A stretch of DNA of 18,390 bases from Cyanobacteriota bacterium (GCA_947463165.1 CANHSW010000010.1:1-18390); one strand, 5' to 3'. Positions 6,576 through 15,209 are shown, counted from the stretch's first letter. Numbers and translations are program-made. Notes: generated by a model not told the origin, from the letters alone.

Positions 6576-8315
6576 ATGCTCGCATTTTCGCCGGCCGGCT
6601 TCCGCAGACTGTGGCCGTTGCTGAGGCCCCACCGTCGCCGCCTGTTGGCGGGTGGCCTTTGCATGGCCGTGTTTGTGGGCTGCTGGCCGCTGCTGGCCTG
6701 GCTGGCCGGTCAGCTGATCCCAGCCATTGGTGCCGGTGCTTTTAGCCAGGTGCTCAAGATCATCGCCGCCTCCCTGGCGGTGTTCCTGGTGCAGAAACTG
6801 GCCCAGTTCGGCCAGGACACCCTGCTGGCCGGGCCGGCCTTGCAGGTGAGTCAGGAGTTGCGGCGGCGGCTGTTTGCCCGGTTGCAGCGACTCGATTTCG
6901 GGGCCCTGGAAAAACTTTCCGCCGGCGATCTCACCTACCGCCTCACCGAGGATGCCGATCGCGTCGGCGAGGTGATTTACAAGACGATCCAGGACAGCAC
7001 CCCCTCGGCCTTGCAGCTGGTGGTGGTACTGGGATACATGATCTGGCTCGACTGGCCCCTGGCCCTGGGCACCCTGCTGCTAGCGCCACTGGTGGTGCTG
7101 ATGGTGAGCGTTTTCGGGGCGCGGGTGATGGCCGCTGCAGAAAGGAGCCAGAAGCAGGTGAGCGATCTGGCCGCTCTACTGGCCGAAGCGATTGGCGGCC
7201 TGCCGCTGGTGCGGGCCTTCGCCGCCGAACCCTGGCTGCAGCAGCGCTTTGATCACGAGATTGATCTGCATCGCCGGGCTCGCTACCGCACCCTGCAGCT
7301 GTTGGCCATGCAGCATCCGGTGGTGGGCTTTATTGAGGCGGCCGGCATCCTGGCCGTGTTGCTGATCGGCGCGGCGCGCATCCAGGCCGGGGGACTGGAC
7401 AGCCAGGGCTTCAGCAGTTATGTGGCAGCCCTGCTGATGCTGATCGATCCGATCGGCCACCTAACTACCAATTTCAACGAGTTTCAGCAGGGCAAGGCCT
7501 CCCTGGCGCGGCTGGAGCAAATTGAGCGGGAGCCGGTGGAGCCCCCCGATCACGCCGCCGCCCTGCCCCTGGGCAGCTTGCGCGGTGAACTGGTGCTGGA
7601 AGGGGTGAGCTTTGGTTACAGCGCCGCCCAACCGGTGCTGCACGATCTCAACTTGAAGGTGAAGCCTGGCCAGGTGGTAGCCCTGGTGGGCCCTTCAGGA
7701 GCCGGCAAAAGCACCCTTTTTTCGCTGCTATTGCGCTTTTACACCGCCCAGTCCGGTCGAGTATTGCTGGATGGCCACAATCTCGCCGACCTGCGGGCCA
7801 GGGATCTGCGCCAGGCCCTGGCCCTAGTGCCCCAGCAGAGCAGTGTTTTCTCCGGCACGGTGGCCGAAGCGATTGCCTTTGGCAGGCCCGCCAGCCCAGC
7901 GCAGATTCGCGAAGCGGCCAGATTGGCCAATGCCGCCGGCTTTATCGAGGCCCTGCCGGCTGGCTACGCCAGTCGGGTGGAGGAGCGCGGCGGCAACTTC
8001 TCAGGCGGGCAATTGCAACGGTTGGCCATTGCCCGCGCAGTGTTGGGAAACCCGGCGGTGCTGCTGCTGGATGAGGCCACCAGCGCCCTGGACGCCGAAT
8101 CAGAAGCTGCGGTTCAACAGGGACTCAACCAGGCCATGGCCGGACGCACCGTGCTGGTGATTGCCCACCGGTTGGCCACCGTGCAGGGGGCGGACCAGAT
8201 CCTGGTGCTCGACGGCGGGCGAGTGGTGGAGAGCGGCAGCCATCAGCAGCTGATGGCCCTAGGCGGTCGTTACCGCGAGCTCTGCGAGCGGCAGCTGATT
8301 CACATGGGAACCTGA
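6576..8315 (+). CDS. ABC exporter, fused membrane and ATPase domains
   Basis: A half-transporter of the type IV ABC exporter (MsbA/MdlB/HMT) class, inner membrane, acting as a dimer; substrate unknown. The 579-residue protein has an N-terminal six-helix membrane domain (about residues 20-310). The C-terminal ATPase contains Walker A GPSGAGKST (about 372-380), Q-loop PQQSSVFSGT (about 419), signature FSGGQLQRLAIARA (about 474), Walker B VLLLDEATSALD (about 496) and H-loop AHRLATV (about 530). All catalytic residues are present. The start at 6576 gives the usual basic N-terminus (RRLWPLLRPHRRRLL) but lacks a Shine-Dalgarno and sits only 20 bp from the divergent S4 start. The two genes downstream are small conserved proteins and do not reveal the substrate. 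Confidence 0.93.
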   Translation: MLAFSPAGFRRLWPLLRPHRRRLLAGGLCMAVFVGCWPLLAWLAGQLIPAIGAGAFSQVLKIIAASLAVFLVQKLAQFGQDTLLAGPALQVSQELRRRLFARLQRLDFGALEKLSAGDLTYRLTEDADRVGEVIYKTIQDSTPSALQLVVVLGYMIWLDWPLALGTLLLAPLVVLMVSVFGARVMAAAERSQKQVSDLAALLAEAIGGLPLVRAFAAEPWLQQRFDHEIDLHRRARYRTLQLLAMQHPVVGFIEAAGILAVLLIGAARIQAGGLDSQGFSSYVAALLMLIDPIGHLTTNFNEFQQGKASLARLEQIEREPVEPPDHAAALPLGSLRGELVLEGVSFGYSAAQPVLHDLNLKVKPGQVVALVGPSGAGKSTLFSLLLRFYTAQSGRVLLDGHNLADLRARDLRQALALVPQQSSVFSGTVAEAIAFGRPASPAQIREAARLANAAGFIEALPAGYASRVEERGGNFSGGQLQRLAIARAVLGNPAVLLLDEATSALDAESEAAVQQGLNQAMAGRTVLVIAHRLATVQGADQILVLDGGRVVESGSHQQLMALGGRYRELCERQLIHMGT

Positions 8316-8372
8316 TCAGCAGGCACCCCCGCCGCCCGCCTGCCTTGTCCTCATCCTGCCGCGCTATAGCCG

Positions 8373-8723
8373 ATGACCTGGGAGTATCGAGTCGTCCACA
8401 TCAATATCGAGAGCGGCAACCCCCCGGAGCCGCCTACACCCACCAGCGACAGTAGTCGGCTGGGAGGGGCCTTGAGTGCTGATTTCCTGCGGCGCGAGTT
8501 TCCCTCGAAATACCAGGTTGGTGAGCGCCTCCCACGCCATCCGGCTGCCCAGCTGGAGTTTTACCTCAATGCCTTCGGCAAGAAAAACTGGGAGCTGGTG
8601 GAAGTTGCCCAGGTGGGGCCGCTGCTGATGTTCTTTTTCAAACGGCCCTTGCTCGCAGCTGCTGGCGAGAGCGCAGTCGATCGGGAATCCCAACCCCCAT
8701 CCAAAGACACAGCCGAGCCCTGA
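8373..8723 (+). CDS. DUF4177-like conserved hypothetical protein
   Basis: A 116-residue soluble protein. It starts MTWEYRVVHINIES and later has LEFYLNAFGKKNWELVEVAQVG followed by a hydrophobic strand and FFFKRP. The W-E-Y-R-V-V opening and the L-N-x-x-G-K-x-x-W-E-L-V motif match the small DUF4177 fold. An insertion of about 40 residues separates the two halves. The C-terminal 25 residues are polar and low in complexity. It lies 57 bp after the ABC exporter on the same strand and may be co-transcribed with it. The start has no obvious ribosome binding site. No function is known to me. Confidence 0.75.
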   Translation: MTWEYRVVHINIESGNPPEPPTPTSDSSRLGGALSADFLRREFPSKYQVGERLPRHPAAQLEFYLNAFGKKNWELVEVAQVGPLLMFFFKRPLLAAAGESAVDRESQPPSKDTAEP

Positions 8724-8728
8724 GCTGG

Positions 8729-8746
8729 CGAGTTGGACTAAACTCG
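8729..8746 (+). other. Small hairpin between two hypothetical genes
   Basis: CGAGTT (8729-8734) and AACTCG (8741-8746) form a perfect 6-bp stem with a 6-base loop just after the DUF4177-like stop codon and 22 bp before the next start. There is no T-tract, so it may be an RNA stability or processing element rather than a terminator. Confidence 0.4.
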
Positions 8747-8768
8747 ATTCTGGCCATTCACCCGCCCC

Positions 8769-9002
8769 ATGGACGACCCCACCATGACCAACGAGACCCA
8801 GACTCCGGTTCTCACCTTTGAGGGCAAGCGCTACGACCTCAATGCCCTGCCCGATGACCTCAAGGAGCTGGTGCGCGGCATGCAAGTGGCCGATGCCCAG
8901 CTACGCATCCATGAAGACACCCTCAAGGTTCTCGCTTTTGGTCGTCAATCCATGGCCGTCCAACTGAACGATAAGCTGGCGAATATAACGCCGATTGATT
9001 GA
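8769..9002 (+). CDS. Small DUF6447-like conserved protein
   Basis: A 77-residue soluble protein with the pattern VLTFEGKRYDLNALPDDLKELVRGMQVADAQLRIHEDTLKVLAFGRQSMAVQLNDKL. It has a short beta-hairpin start and then a long, probably helical region. I associate this with a small cyanobacterial/phage family (DUF6447), from memory and with moderate certainty. The ATG at 8769 or the in-frame ATG at 8784 could be the start; the family similarity begins after the second. It follows the DUF4177-like gene by 45 bp on the same strand and precedes a long structured spacer. Function unknown. Codon use looks like its neighbours, so I believe it is a real gene despite its size. Confidence 0.75.
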   Translation: MDDPTMTNETQTPVLTFEGKRYDLNALPDDLKELVRGMQVADAQLRIHEDTLKVLAFGRQSMAVQLNDKLANITPID

Positions 9003-9017
9003 GGATAGCAAGCCCCA

Positions 9018-9058
9018 GCCGCTTGACATTGGCATCCAAGAGCCAGCCTGCAAGCGGC
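9018..9058 (+). other. 8-bp inverted repeat after the DUF6447-like gene
   Basis: GCCGCTTG (9018-9025) and CAAGCGGC (9051-9058) are perfect reverse complements around a 25-base loop that itself contains TTGG/CAAG and GGC/GCC pairings. It starts 16 bases after the stop codon. There is no T-tract after it. Confidence 0.5.
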
Positions 9059-9118
9059 AAATCTCTCCAACCAGAGCTTCCCTAGCTAGCTAAATTCTGG
9101 GGTGCCACCATCGCTGGC

Positions 9119-9154
9119 TAGGCTGAGGCAAAATTATTTTCTTGCCTCAGCTTA
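9119..9154. terminator. 13-bp hairpin, possible bidirectional terminator
   Basis: GCTGAGGCAA (9122-9131) and TTGCCTCAGC (9142-9151) form a perfect 10-bp stem. It extends to 13 bp (one G-U) with a 10-base AT-rich loop. It lies between convergent genes. The following sequence (TTAATTCTG) is only mildly T-rich, so it may be a terminator or part of a small RNA. Confidence 0.5.
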
Positions 9155-9213
9155 ATTCTGTAAAATATTCGCCCGCAAGAAGACTGCGCAAAACCAATAT
9201 CCATGCGCCCATG

Positions 9214-9246
9214 CCGGCTGGGAGTCCATACCAGCTGGGAGTTTTT
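9214..9246 (+). terminator. Possible intrinsic terminator (+ strand)
   Basis: CCGGCTGG (9214-9221) pairs with CCAGCTGG (9231-9238), 8 bp with one G-U, loop of 9. It is followed by GAG and then TTTTT (9242-9246). The arms also form a direct repeat of GCTGGGAGT, so the element may have arisen by duplication. Confidence 0.45.
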
Positions 9247-9352
9247 GCGGCATCAAATCCAACGATGGCTCCTTGCCTGGCCTCTCTAGAATTTGCCTAG
9301 CAAAATTACCGTCATTAGTGGCCTAAGGGCAGCACCACAAGCCACCCCCGGC

Positions 9353-9374
9353 CCCTTTTCTTACCCTTTTCTTA
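9353..9374. repeat. Perfect 11-bp tandem duplication
   Basis: CCCTTTTCTTA is repeated head to tail at 9353-9363 and 9364-9374 in the spacer downstream of the DUF3386-like gene. Confidence 0.75.
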
Positions 9375-9443
9375 GTGGCAAATCCCTATACGAAGCCAAT
9401 CCCGCGGCTCACTCCTCCAGAATTAGAGGTTGCTTAATCGAGA

Positions 9444-10148
9444 TCAGCCGGCCAGGGGAGCCAGGTCTTCAAAGCGAAATACCTGCTTATTGGCGGGAAC
9501 ATCCCCGTGGGCCAGGGTTTCCACGACTCTTTCGCTGAGCACCCAGGGACCACCATCACCTAGGCACAGGAAGCTGTCGCGAAATTGGCTTTTGCCACCG
9601 CGGAGCTCCCCCGTGGCGGGATCGGCATACTGACTGGAATAGCTGTGGCTGAGGTAGCCATGGCCAGTGTCGGTAGTGCTCTCAGTGAAAATAGTCACCA
9701 CCGTACCGTGGATGTGACGGTGAACCATAGTCACCACATCGTTTTTAATACGATAACGGTCACCGGTATTTTTGCCGCCCACAATCACCTCAAGACCCAC
9801 GGAATCGGTGTCGCCTGCCGTGAAGCTGTTTGCGCCATGGGTCTGTTCAAAACTGCGCCGCACCCGGTGGATGGCCACTTCCCATAGTTGTGAGGCGATC
9901 GCCTTGTGCACCTCGGCATCGTCAATGCCCTCCACGCTGGCCTTGAGATCTGCCCCCACCTGGAAGCTGCCCTCCAGTTGCCGCTCCCCCTGCTGCCATA
10001 GGCAGCGGCCCCGGTAGCCGCCGAAACCAGGTTCCCAGGTGTAGCGATTTTCATAGGCGGCCCGGAAGGCCGCAACGCAGTCGCTACCGGGGGCGACCTG
10101 GGCTGGGCTGGCAAGGGTGGTCAAGTTAATCGGGAGCGGCTGTGACAA
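9444..10148 (-). CDS. DUF3386-like cyanobacterial conserved protein
   Basis: A 234-residue soluble protein without signal peptide or membrane segment. Visible features are AAYENRYTWEPGFGGYRGRC near the N-terminus, EVHKAIASQLWEVAIHRVRRSFEQTHGANSF in the middle, and alternating beta-strand patterns toward the end (YRIKNDVVTMVHRHIHGTVVTIFTES, GYLSHSYSSQYADPATGEL). I associate this with DUF3386, found in cyanobacteria and plastid-bearing eukaryotes; this assignment is from memory. The start appears to be TTG at 10148: the preceding in-frame codons are GGG, TTA and the stop TGA, and no early ATG or GTG follows. No good Shine-Dalgarno is visible. It follows carB on the same strand after a 100-bp repeat-rich spacer. 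Function unknown. Confidence 0.8.
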   Translation of the reverse strand: MSQPLPINLTTLASPAQVAPGSDCVAAFRAAYENRYTWEPGFGGYRGRCLWQQGERQLEGSFQVGADLKASVEGIDDAEVHKAIASQLWEVAIHRVRRSFEQTHGANSFTAGDTDSVGLEVIVGGKNTGDRYRIKNDVVTMVHRHIHGTVVTIFTESTTDTGHGYLSHSYSSQYADPATGELRGGKSQFRDSFLCLGDGGPWVLSERVVETLAHGDVPANKQVFRFEDLAPLAG

Positions 10149-10160
10149 CCCTAATCACTA

Positions 10161-10190
10161 CCCTTGAGCCCCCTGAAGCCCCCTGAAGCC
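10161..10190. repeat. Three-copy 10-bp tandem repeat
   Basis: CCCTTGAGCC (10161), CCCTGAAGCC (10171) and CCCTGAAGCC (10181) lie head to tail just upstream of the DUF3386-like start. The last two copies are identical. Confidence 0.75.
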
Positions 10191-10210
10191 AGAGGTGACT
10201 GGCGGCCAGG

Positions 10211-10236
10211 CCAGCTAGGCAAGCCAGCTAGGCAAG
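10211..10236. repeat. Perfect 13-bp tandem duplication
   Basis: CCAGCTAGGCAAG occurs at 10211-10223 and 10224-10236, in the carB to DUF3386 spacer and about 20 bp from the 10-bp repeat cluster. The two clusters have unrelated units. Confidence 0.8.
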
Positions 10237-10248
10237 CGGCTTGTCAGC

Positions 10249-13200
10249 TCAGGCCGCCAGAGGATGCAAATCCTGGAGGGCATGGATCTCCAGATGCTGG
10301 TTTTGGAGGGCTGCGATCGCCTCGACGGTCGCTCTCGCTCCAGCCAGGGTGGTGACGGTGGGTACCGCGTAGTCGAGGGCGGCTCGGCGCAGGTAGGTGT
10401 CGTCGTGGGCGGCCTGACGACCCACCGGGGTGTTGATCACCAGCTGGATAAGCCGGGAGCGAATGGCATCCTCGATATTGGGGCGCCCCTCATGCACCTT
10501 GAGGATCGCCTCCACGCTCAAACCGGCCTGGCGCAGCGCCGCGGCCGTGCCCTCGGTGGCTACCAACTCGAAGCCCAGCTCGGCCAATCGCCGGGCCACC
10601 GGCAGCAGCGAGGGCTTGTCGCGATCATGGGTGGAGAGGAACACCCGACCTGTGGTGGGCAGGGCTTCCCCGGCAGCCTGCTCAGCCTTGGCATAGGCGT
10701 AGCCAAAGCTTTTTGCCGTGCCCATCACTTCGCCGGTGGAGCGCATTTCCGGTCCAAGCAGCGTGTCGGAGCCCGGGAAGCGCTTGAAGGGCAGCACCGC
10801 TTCCTTCACCGACTGCAGGGGGGGGATCGGTTCTGAGCTGAGCCCCAGTTCCGCCAGACGCCGACCGGCCATCAGTTGGCTGGCCAACTTGGCCAGCGGC
10901 ACGCCAGTGGCCTTGGCCACGAAGGGCACGGTGCGGGATGCCCGTGGATTGGCCTCGATGATGAACACCGTCTCGGCGCCATCGTCACTGCGCTGCACGG
11001 CGAACTGCAGATTGATCAGGCCGCGCACCTGCAGGGCCTGGGCCAGCTGGCGACTCCAGCCACGAATCGTGGCCAGGGCCGCCGCGCCCAAACTCACCGA
11101 TGGCAGGCAGCAGGCGGAGTCGCCCGAGTGCACTCCCGCCGGCTCGATGTGTTCCATCAGCCCGCCGATCACCACCTCACCATCGATGTCGCAGAGCGCA
11201 TCCACGTCCACCTCTGTGGCGTTTTCCAGGTATTGGTCGATCAGTACTGGGTGGTCTGGTTCCACGTTCACCGCCTCCAGCATGTAGCGGTTCAGTTCGG
11301 TTTCGTCGAACACCACCTCCATCGCCCTGCCGCCGAGTACATAGCTGGGGCGCACCACCACCGGATAGCCCACCTGGGCTGCCACCTGCCGGGCCTCGGC
11401 CTGGCTGCGGGCCAAGCCATTGCGCGGTTGGCGGATCTCCAGGCGGCGCAGGATCGCCTCGAATTGCTCGCGATCCTCGGCGCTGTCGATCGATTCAGGG
11501 GATGTGCCCCAGATCTGGGTGCCGGTGGCCAGCCCCTCGGGCGATTGCAGCCAGCGCATCAAGGGGATGGCCAATTTGAGCGGTGTTTGACCGCCGAACT
11601 GCACGATCACCCCTGTGGGTTTCTCGGCCTCGATCACATTGAGCACGTCTTCGAGGGTGAGCGGTTCGAAGTAGAGACGGTCGCTGGTGTCGTAGTCGGT
11701 GGAGACCGTTTCTGGGTTGCTGTTCACCATCACAGTTGCAAAACCCTCCTTTTGCAGGGCAAAAGAGGCGTGGCAACAGCAGTAGTCGAATTCGATCCCC
11801 TGGCCGATGCGGTTGGGGCCGCCGCCCAGGATCATCACCTTGGGGCGCGATTCGGGCTGCACTTCGTTTTCCGCTGGCACCAGCTGTAGCTCGCCGGCGC
11901 TATCGAGCCGCTCCAGGGGCCGCTCGTAGGTGGCGTAGTGATAGGGGGTATGGGAGGCGAATTCAGCGGCGCAGGTGTCCACGGTCTTGAACACGGCCGT
12001 CACCCCGAGGCTCTGGCGCCAGCGGCGCACCGCCAGTTCCTCACTGTTGGTGGCCCAGGCGATTTGCCGATCCGAGAAGCCCAGTTGCTTCAGTTCCAGT
12101 AGGGCCTCAGCCGACAACTGCTCAAGGCTGCGGCCCCGCAGCAGGCGCTGCTCGGCCTCCAGAATCAGGCGCAATTTGGCCAGGAACCAGGGATCGATGG
12201 CACTGAGGCGATGGATGTCCGCATCGCTGCGGCCGGCCAACATCGCCTTGCGCACCGCAAAAATCCGCTCCGGCGTGGGCACCCGCAGGGCCCGATCGAT
12301 CGCCGCGGGCTCGGCGGGCTGATCGGGCCGGTCGCAACCCCAGCCGGCATGGCCAGTTTCCAGGGAGCGCAGCGCCTTTTGAAACGACTCCTCAAAGCAA
12401 CGGCCGATCGCCATCGCCTCTCCCACCGACTTCATTGAAGTGGTGAGCACCGCCGGGCTGTTTTGGAACTTTTCAAAGGCAAAGCGCGGAATTTTGGTAA
12501 CTACGTAGTCAATTGTTGGCTCAAAACAGGCGGGAGTGGCGCCAGTGATGTCGTTGACAATTTCATCTAAGGTGTAGCCAACCGCCAGGCGAGCGGCGAT
12601 CTTTGCGATCGGGAAACCGGTGGCCTTAGAGGCCAGCGCCGAGGAGCGGGAGACGCGGGGATTCATCTCAATCACCACCACATCGCCGTTGGCGGGATTG
12701 ATGGCAAACTGAATATTGCTGCCACCAGTATCTACGCCTATCTCCCGGATAATGGCGATCGACTGATCGCGCAATCGCTGGTATTCGCGATCGGTAAGGG
12801 TCTGGGCAGGGGCGACGGTAATCGAGTCACCAGTGTGCACGCCCATCGGATCGAGGTTCTCGATCGAGCAGACAATCACCACATTATCTGCGGTGTCGCG
12901 CATCACCTCCAGCTCGAACTCCTTCCAGCCCAGCAGTGATTTTTCGATCAATATTTGGCTTACAGGACTAGCATCCAGGCCGCTATTGCAAATGGCCCGA
13001 TACTCCTCCGGGTTGTAGGCGATGCCGCCGCCACTGCCGCCCATGGTGAAGGCGGGTCGAATGATGCGCGGGAAGCCGCCGATGGCCTCCCCCACCGTCT
13101 CGGCCTGTTCCATGGTGTTGGCAATGCCGGAGGGACACACCGTCACCCCGATGCGCTCCATCGCCTGCTTGAACAGCAGGCGATCTTCCGCCTTGCGAAT

Positions 13201-13566
13201 CGCCGCCAGATTGGCGCCGATCAACTCCACGCCATGGGCCGCCAAGGTGCCGTTTTCGGCCAGGGTCACCGCCAGGTTGAGGGCGGTCTGACCGCCCATG
13301 GTGGGCAGCAGGGCATCGGGCCGCTCGATCTCGATCACCCGGGTCACCACCTCGGCGGTGAGCGGCTCGATGTAGGTGCGATCCGCCATGTCCGGATCGG
13401 TCATGATCGAGGCCGGATTGCTATTCACCAGCACCACCTCGAAACCCTCGGCGCGCAGCGCCTTGCAGGCCTGGGTGCCGGAGTAATCGAATTCACAGGC
13501 CTGGCCGATCACGATCGGGCCCGACCCCAGCAGCAGGATGCGCCTGAGATCCGTGCGACGGGGCAT
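10249..13566 (-). CDS. carB: Carbamoyl-phosphate synthase large subunit
   Basis: With CarA, makes carbamoyl phosphate from bicarbonate, ammonia (from glutamine) and two ATP, feeding arginine and pyrimidine synthesis; cytosolic. At 1105 residues it has the full family architecture. The first half starts with [19 protein letters not shown] and has metal-binding [18 protein letters not shown] (about residue 299). An oligomerisation region lies at about 415-560. The second half starts [19 protein letters not shown] (about 579) with [18 protein letters not shown] (about 866). The C-terminal allosteric MGS-like domain begins near 970 ([15 protein letters not shown]). Both ATP-grasp halves look intact. 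The ATG at 13566 matches the usual N-terminus. carA is not in the window. It is divergent from the DUF3318-like gene across 124 bp. Identification is very secure. Confidence 0.98.
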   Translation of the reverse strand: MPRRTDLRRILLLGSGPIVIGQACEFDYSGTQACKALRAEGFEVVLVNSNPASIMTDPDMADRTYIEPLTAEVVTRVIEIERPDALLPTMGGQTALNLAVTLAENGTLAAHGVELIGANLAAIRKAEDRLLFKQAMERIGVTVCPSGIANTMEQAETVGEAIGGFPRIIRPAFTMGGSGGGIAYNPEEYRAICNSGLDASPVSQILIEKSLLGWKEFELEVMRDTADNVVIVCSIENLDPMGVHTGDSITVAPAQTLTDREYQRLRDQSIAIIREIGVDTGGSNIQFAINPANGDVVVIEMNPRVSRSSALASKATGFPIAKIAARLAVGYTLDEIVNDITGATPACFEPTIDYVVTKIPRFAFEKFQNSPAVLTTSMKSVGEAMAIGRCFEESFQKALRSLETGHAGWGCDRPDQPAEPAAIDRALRVPTPERIFAVRKAMLAGRSDADIHRLSAIDPWFLAKLRLILEAEQRLLRGRSLEQLSAEALLELKQLGFSDRQIAWATNSEELAVRRWRQSLGVTAVFKTVDTCAAEFASHTPYHYATYERPLERLDSAGELQLVPAENEVQPESRPKVMILGGGPNRIGQGIEFDYCCCHASFALQKEGFATVMVNSNPETVSTDYDTSDRLYFEPLTLEDVLNVIEAEKPTGVIVQFGGQTPLKLAIPLMRWLQSPEGLATGTQIWGTSPESIDSAEDREQFEAILRRLEIRQPRNGLARSQAEARQVAAQVGYPVVVRPSYVLGGRAMEVVFDETELNRYMLEAVNVEPDHPVLIDQYLENATEVDVDALCDIDGEVVIGGLMEHIEPAGVHSGDSACCLPSVSLGAAALATIRGWSRQLAQALQVRGLINLQFAVQRSDDGAETVFIIEANPRASRTVPFVAKATGVPLAKLASQLMAGRRLAELGLSSEPIPPLQSVKEAVLPFKRFPGSDTLLGPEMRSTGEVMGTAKSFGYAYAKAEQAAGEALPTTGRVFLSTHDRDKPSLLPVARRLAELGFELVATEGTAAALRQAGLSVEAILKVHEGRPNIEDAIRSRLIQLVINTPVGRQAAHDDTYLRRAALDYAVPTVTTLAGARATVEAIAALQNQHLEIHALQDLHPLAA

Positions 13567-13690
13567 GGGCGAGGTCTGTAGGCCAAACCTGCCTAGCCTC
13601 TCATGCCTCCCCTCCCCCCTGGTGAGCTTTTTCCAAGCTTGCTGCGAACATGGCTAACCTGAGCCCAGCATCGGTGAGTGAACCCAGGTA
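13567..13690. promoter_or_regulatory. Divergent promoter region, carB and DUF3318-like gene
   Basis: A 124-bp gap between divergent start codons must hold promoters for both directions. I see no convincing -35/-10 pair. A short imperfect palindrome AGCTTTTTCCAAGCT lies near 13627-13641. Confidence 0.4.
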
Positions 13691-14326
13691 ATGAGTGAAC
13701 TCCAGCGCCTGAAGGGGCTCTTGCCCCCGGAAATGCAGAGCTGGGTTTTCGTGGAAGCAGCCGCCTCCGTGGAGCCGCCGCTGATCACGATCGAAGAAAT
13801 CGGCCGCGATGAGGTGGAAATCCAGGTGGACCTGGAGAAATGGGACGCCCTGGCCCTAGACCACCGCAACCTGTTGTTCTGGCACGAGGTGGGCCGCATC
13901 CAGAACGATGCGGTGCCCCGCGATGGCTGGGAGATGGCGGCGCTGGCCATCGGCATCGGCGGTGCCATCGGCGAGCTGTGGGTGCAGGACGGCCTGCTGC
14001 TGTTGCTGGCCGTGGGGCTGTCCGGCTTCTCCGGCTACCGCCTCTACGTAAAGAACAATTCAGAAAAGCGGCTGCGCGACGCCATCGAGGCCGATGAGCG
14101 CGCCATCGACCTGGCCTGCCGGTTTGGCTACAGCTTGCCGAACGCCTACAAGAGCCTGGGGGGAGCGCTCAAGGAGTTGGTGGAGCAGACCCGCAAGAAG
14201 AAAAAACGCACCTTTTACGAAGACCGCCTGGAGGCACTGCGCAAGAGTGCTGGTAAAGCCCGCGCCGAGATGGCTCAGCAGCAGGGTTCCCGCCAATCTG
14301 TGAGCAGTGAGAATGTCTATGGCTGA
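13691..14326 (+). CDS. DUF3318-like membrane protein
   Basis: A 211-residue protein probably specific to cyanobacteria. An N-terminal soluble part (MSELQRLKGLLPPEMQSWV, then a conserved WHEVGRIQNDAVPRDGWE stretch) precedes two closely spaced hydrophobic segments (about residues 80-95 and 99-118). A highly charged, probably coiled C-terminal half follows (KNNSEKRLRDAIEADERAID, then EQTRKKKKRTFYEDRLEALRKSAGKARAEM). I recognise the layout as DUF3318, from memory. The WHEVGR/HE motif looks like a relic of a zinc-protease helix, but no full HExxH is present. The start at ATG 13691 is the first in frame; only a weak AGG lies too close. It overlaps rsfS by about 14 bases, so the two are probably co-translated. 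Function unknown. Confidence 0.8.
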   Translation: MSELQRLKGLLPPEMQSWVFVEAAASVEPPLITIEEIGRDEVEIQVDLEKWDALALDHRNLLFWHEVGRIQNDAVPRDGWEMAALAIGIGGAIGELWVQDGLLLLLAVGLSGFSGYRLYVKNNSEKRLRDAIEADERAIDLACRFGYSLPNAYKSLGGALKELVEQTRKKKKRTFYEDRLEALRKSAGKARAEMAQQQGSRQSVSSENVYG

Positions 14327-14714
14327 AGCCCCGCCCGCCCGGGCCCTGGACAGCGAAGCCCTGGCGCGCCTGGCGGCAGAAGCCTGTGACGACCGCAAGG
14401 CCGTCGACATCCGGCTGATCCGGGTGGATGAGGTGAGCTCCCTGGCCGACTGGTTCGTAATCTGCAGCGGTCTTTCCGATGTGCAGGTGCGCGCCGTCGC
14501 CCGCTCGGTGGAAGAGAAGCTGGAGGAGGAGATCGGTCGCCTGCCCCTGCGCCGGGAGGGCCAGCGCGAGGGCAGCTGGGTGCTGCTGGATTACGGCGAG
14601 TTAATCGTGCATGTGCTCACCCCCTCGGAGCGCGCCTACTACGACCTGGAGGCCTTCTGGGGCCACGGCCAGCAGGAGCGCTACCTAAGCTCACCCCAGC
14701 TACCCGGGTCTTGA
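14313..14714 (+). CDS. rsfS: Ribosomal silencing factor RsfS
   Basis: Binds ribosomal protein uL14 on the large subunit and prevents subunit joining under starvation; cytosolic. Family motifs are clear: LARLAAEACDDRKAVDIRLI, DWFVICSGLSDVQVRAVARSVEEKL, WVLLDYGELIVHVLTPSERAYYDLEAFW. The length of 131-135 residues is a little longer than the usual 105-120 because of short extensions at both ends. Three in-frame starts compete: GTG 14307, ATG 14313 and ATG 14319. GTGAG motifs lie 7-8 bases before the last two, so either is plausible. The 5' end overlaps the end of the DUF3318-like gene, and the CGLD27 gene starts 3 bases after its stop, indicating one transcription unit. Confidence 0.95.
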   Translation: MSMAEAPPARALDSEALARLAAEACDDRKAVDIRLIRVDEVSSLADWFVICSGLSDVQVRAVARSVEEKLEEEIGRLPLRREGQREGSWVLLDYGELIVHVLTPSERAYYDLEAFWGHGQQERYLSSPQLPGS

Positions 14715-14717
14715 TTC

Positions 14718-15209
14718 GTGAATGCCGTGAGCTGCCCGGTCCCCCCCGAGCAACGGCCCCTGCAGGAATATCAGCAGCTCTGTAATTCTTGGTTTTTCGC
14801 CTGGCCCAGCACCGATCTGGCGGGCCTGCTAAAACCGCTGGCGATCAGCTGGCTGCTGCTGCTGCCCTTAACACTGATCGTGGCCACGGGCAGCTGGAGT
14901 CTGCGCTCTGATCCAGCCAAGCTGGTGCTGTTGGCGGCCTTGGCGGCCATCGCCCTGCCAGGCCTGTTGCTGGGGCGCCAGTGGCTGGGCTGGAGTTATG
15001 TGCAAAGACGCCTGCTCAGCGACAGCGTCGACTACGAGGAATCGGGTTGGTACGACGGCCATGTCTGGCCCAAACCCCTGGCTTGGCGCCAGCAGGACCT
15101 GCTGGTGGCCACCCATCAAGTGCGGCCCGTGCTGGTGCGGCTGCGGCAGGGCCTGGGCTTGATGGCCATCGCCCTGTTGCTCGGTGCGGGGCTCTGTCAG
15201 GCTCTTTGA
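14718..15209 (+). CDS. CGLD27/DUF1230 family membrane protein
   Basis: A 163-residue protein starting at GTG 14718, three bases after the rsfS stop. It has the pattern CPVPPEQRPLQEYQQLCNSWFFAWP, then hydrophobic segments at about residues 40-58 and 70-87. A conserved soluble section follows (GWSYVQRRLLSDSVDYEESGWYDGHVWPKPLAWRQQDLLVATHQVRPVLVRL), and a last hydrophobic segment lies at the C-terminus. The P-x-E-Q-x-P-x-x-E-Y and Y-E-E-S-G-W-Y-D-G motifs identify CGLD27 (DUF1230), a family conserved in cyanobacteria and chloroplasts and linked by name to the GreenCut set of photosynthetic-lineage proteins. Molecular function is unknown to me. It probably sits in the thylakoid or plasma membrane. 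Confidence 0.9.
   Translation: MNAVSCPVPPEQRPLQEYQQLCNSWFFAWPSTDLAGLLKPLAISWLLLLPLTLIVATGSWSLRSDPAKLVLLAALAAIALPGLLLGRQWLGWSYVQRRLLSDSVDYEESGWYDGHVWPKPLAWRQQDLLVATHQVRPVLVRLRQGLGLMAIALLLGAGLCQAL

Larger units (their letters stand above)
9003..9443. other. 441-bp structured spacer between convergent genes
   Basis: No convincing gene. Open frames here (for example from 9293) run into the opposite-strand DUF3386-like gene and resemble nothing. The spacer is clearly richer in A and T than its neighbours. It carries three inverted repeats on the + strand (9018-9058, 9119-9154, 9214-9246) and an 11-bp tandem duplication at 9353-9374. It may combine terminators for both neighbours with a small RNA. 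Confidence 0.5.

Noticed and set aside
9293..9538. Open frame at the edge of the long spacer (+ strand)
   Set aside because: It runs into the DUF3386-like gene on the opposite strand, has no Shine-Dalgarno and its composition is unlike the neighbouring proteins.
10876..11889. 337-codon open frame on the + strand opposite carB
   Set aside because: It is His/Gln/Gly-rich, typical of the antisense of a high-GC gene, and carB is intact and unmistakable on the other strand.
13850..13930. Zinc protease motif in the DUF3318-like protein (WHEVGR)
   Set aside because: The HExxH motif is incomplete (HEVGR) and no second metal site is visible.
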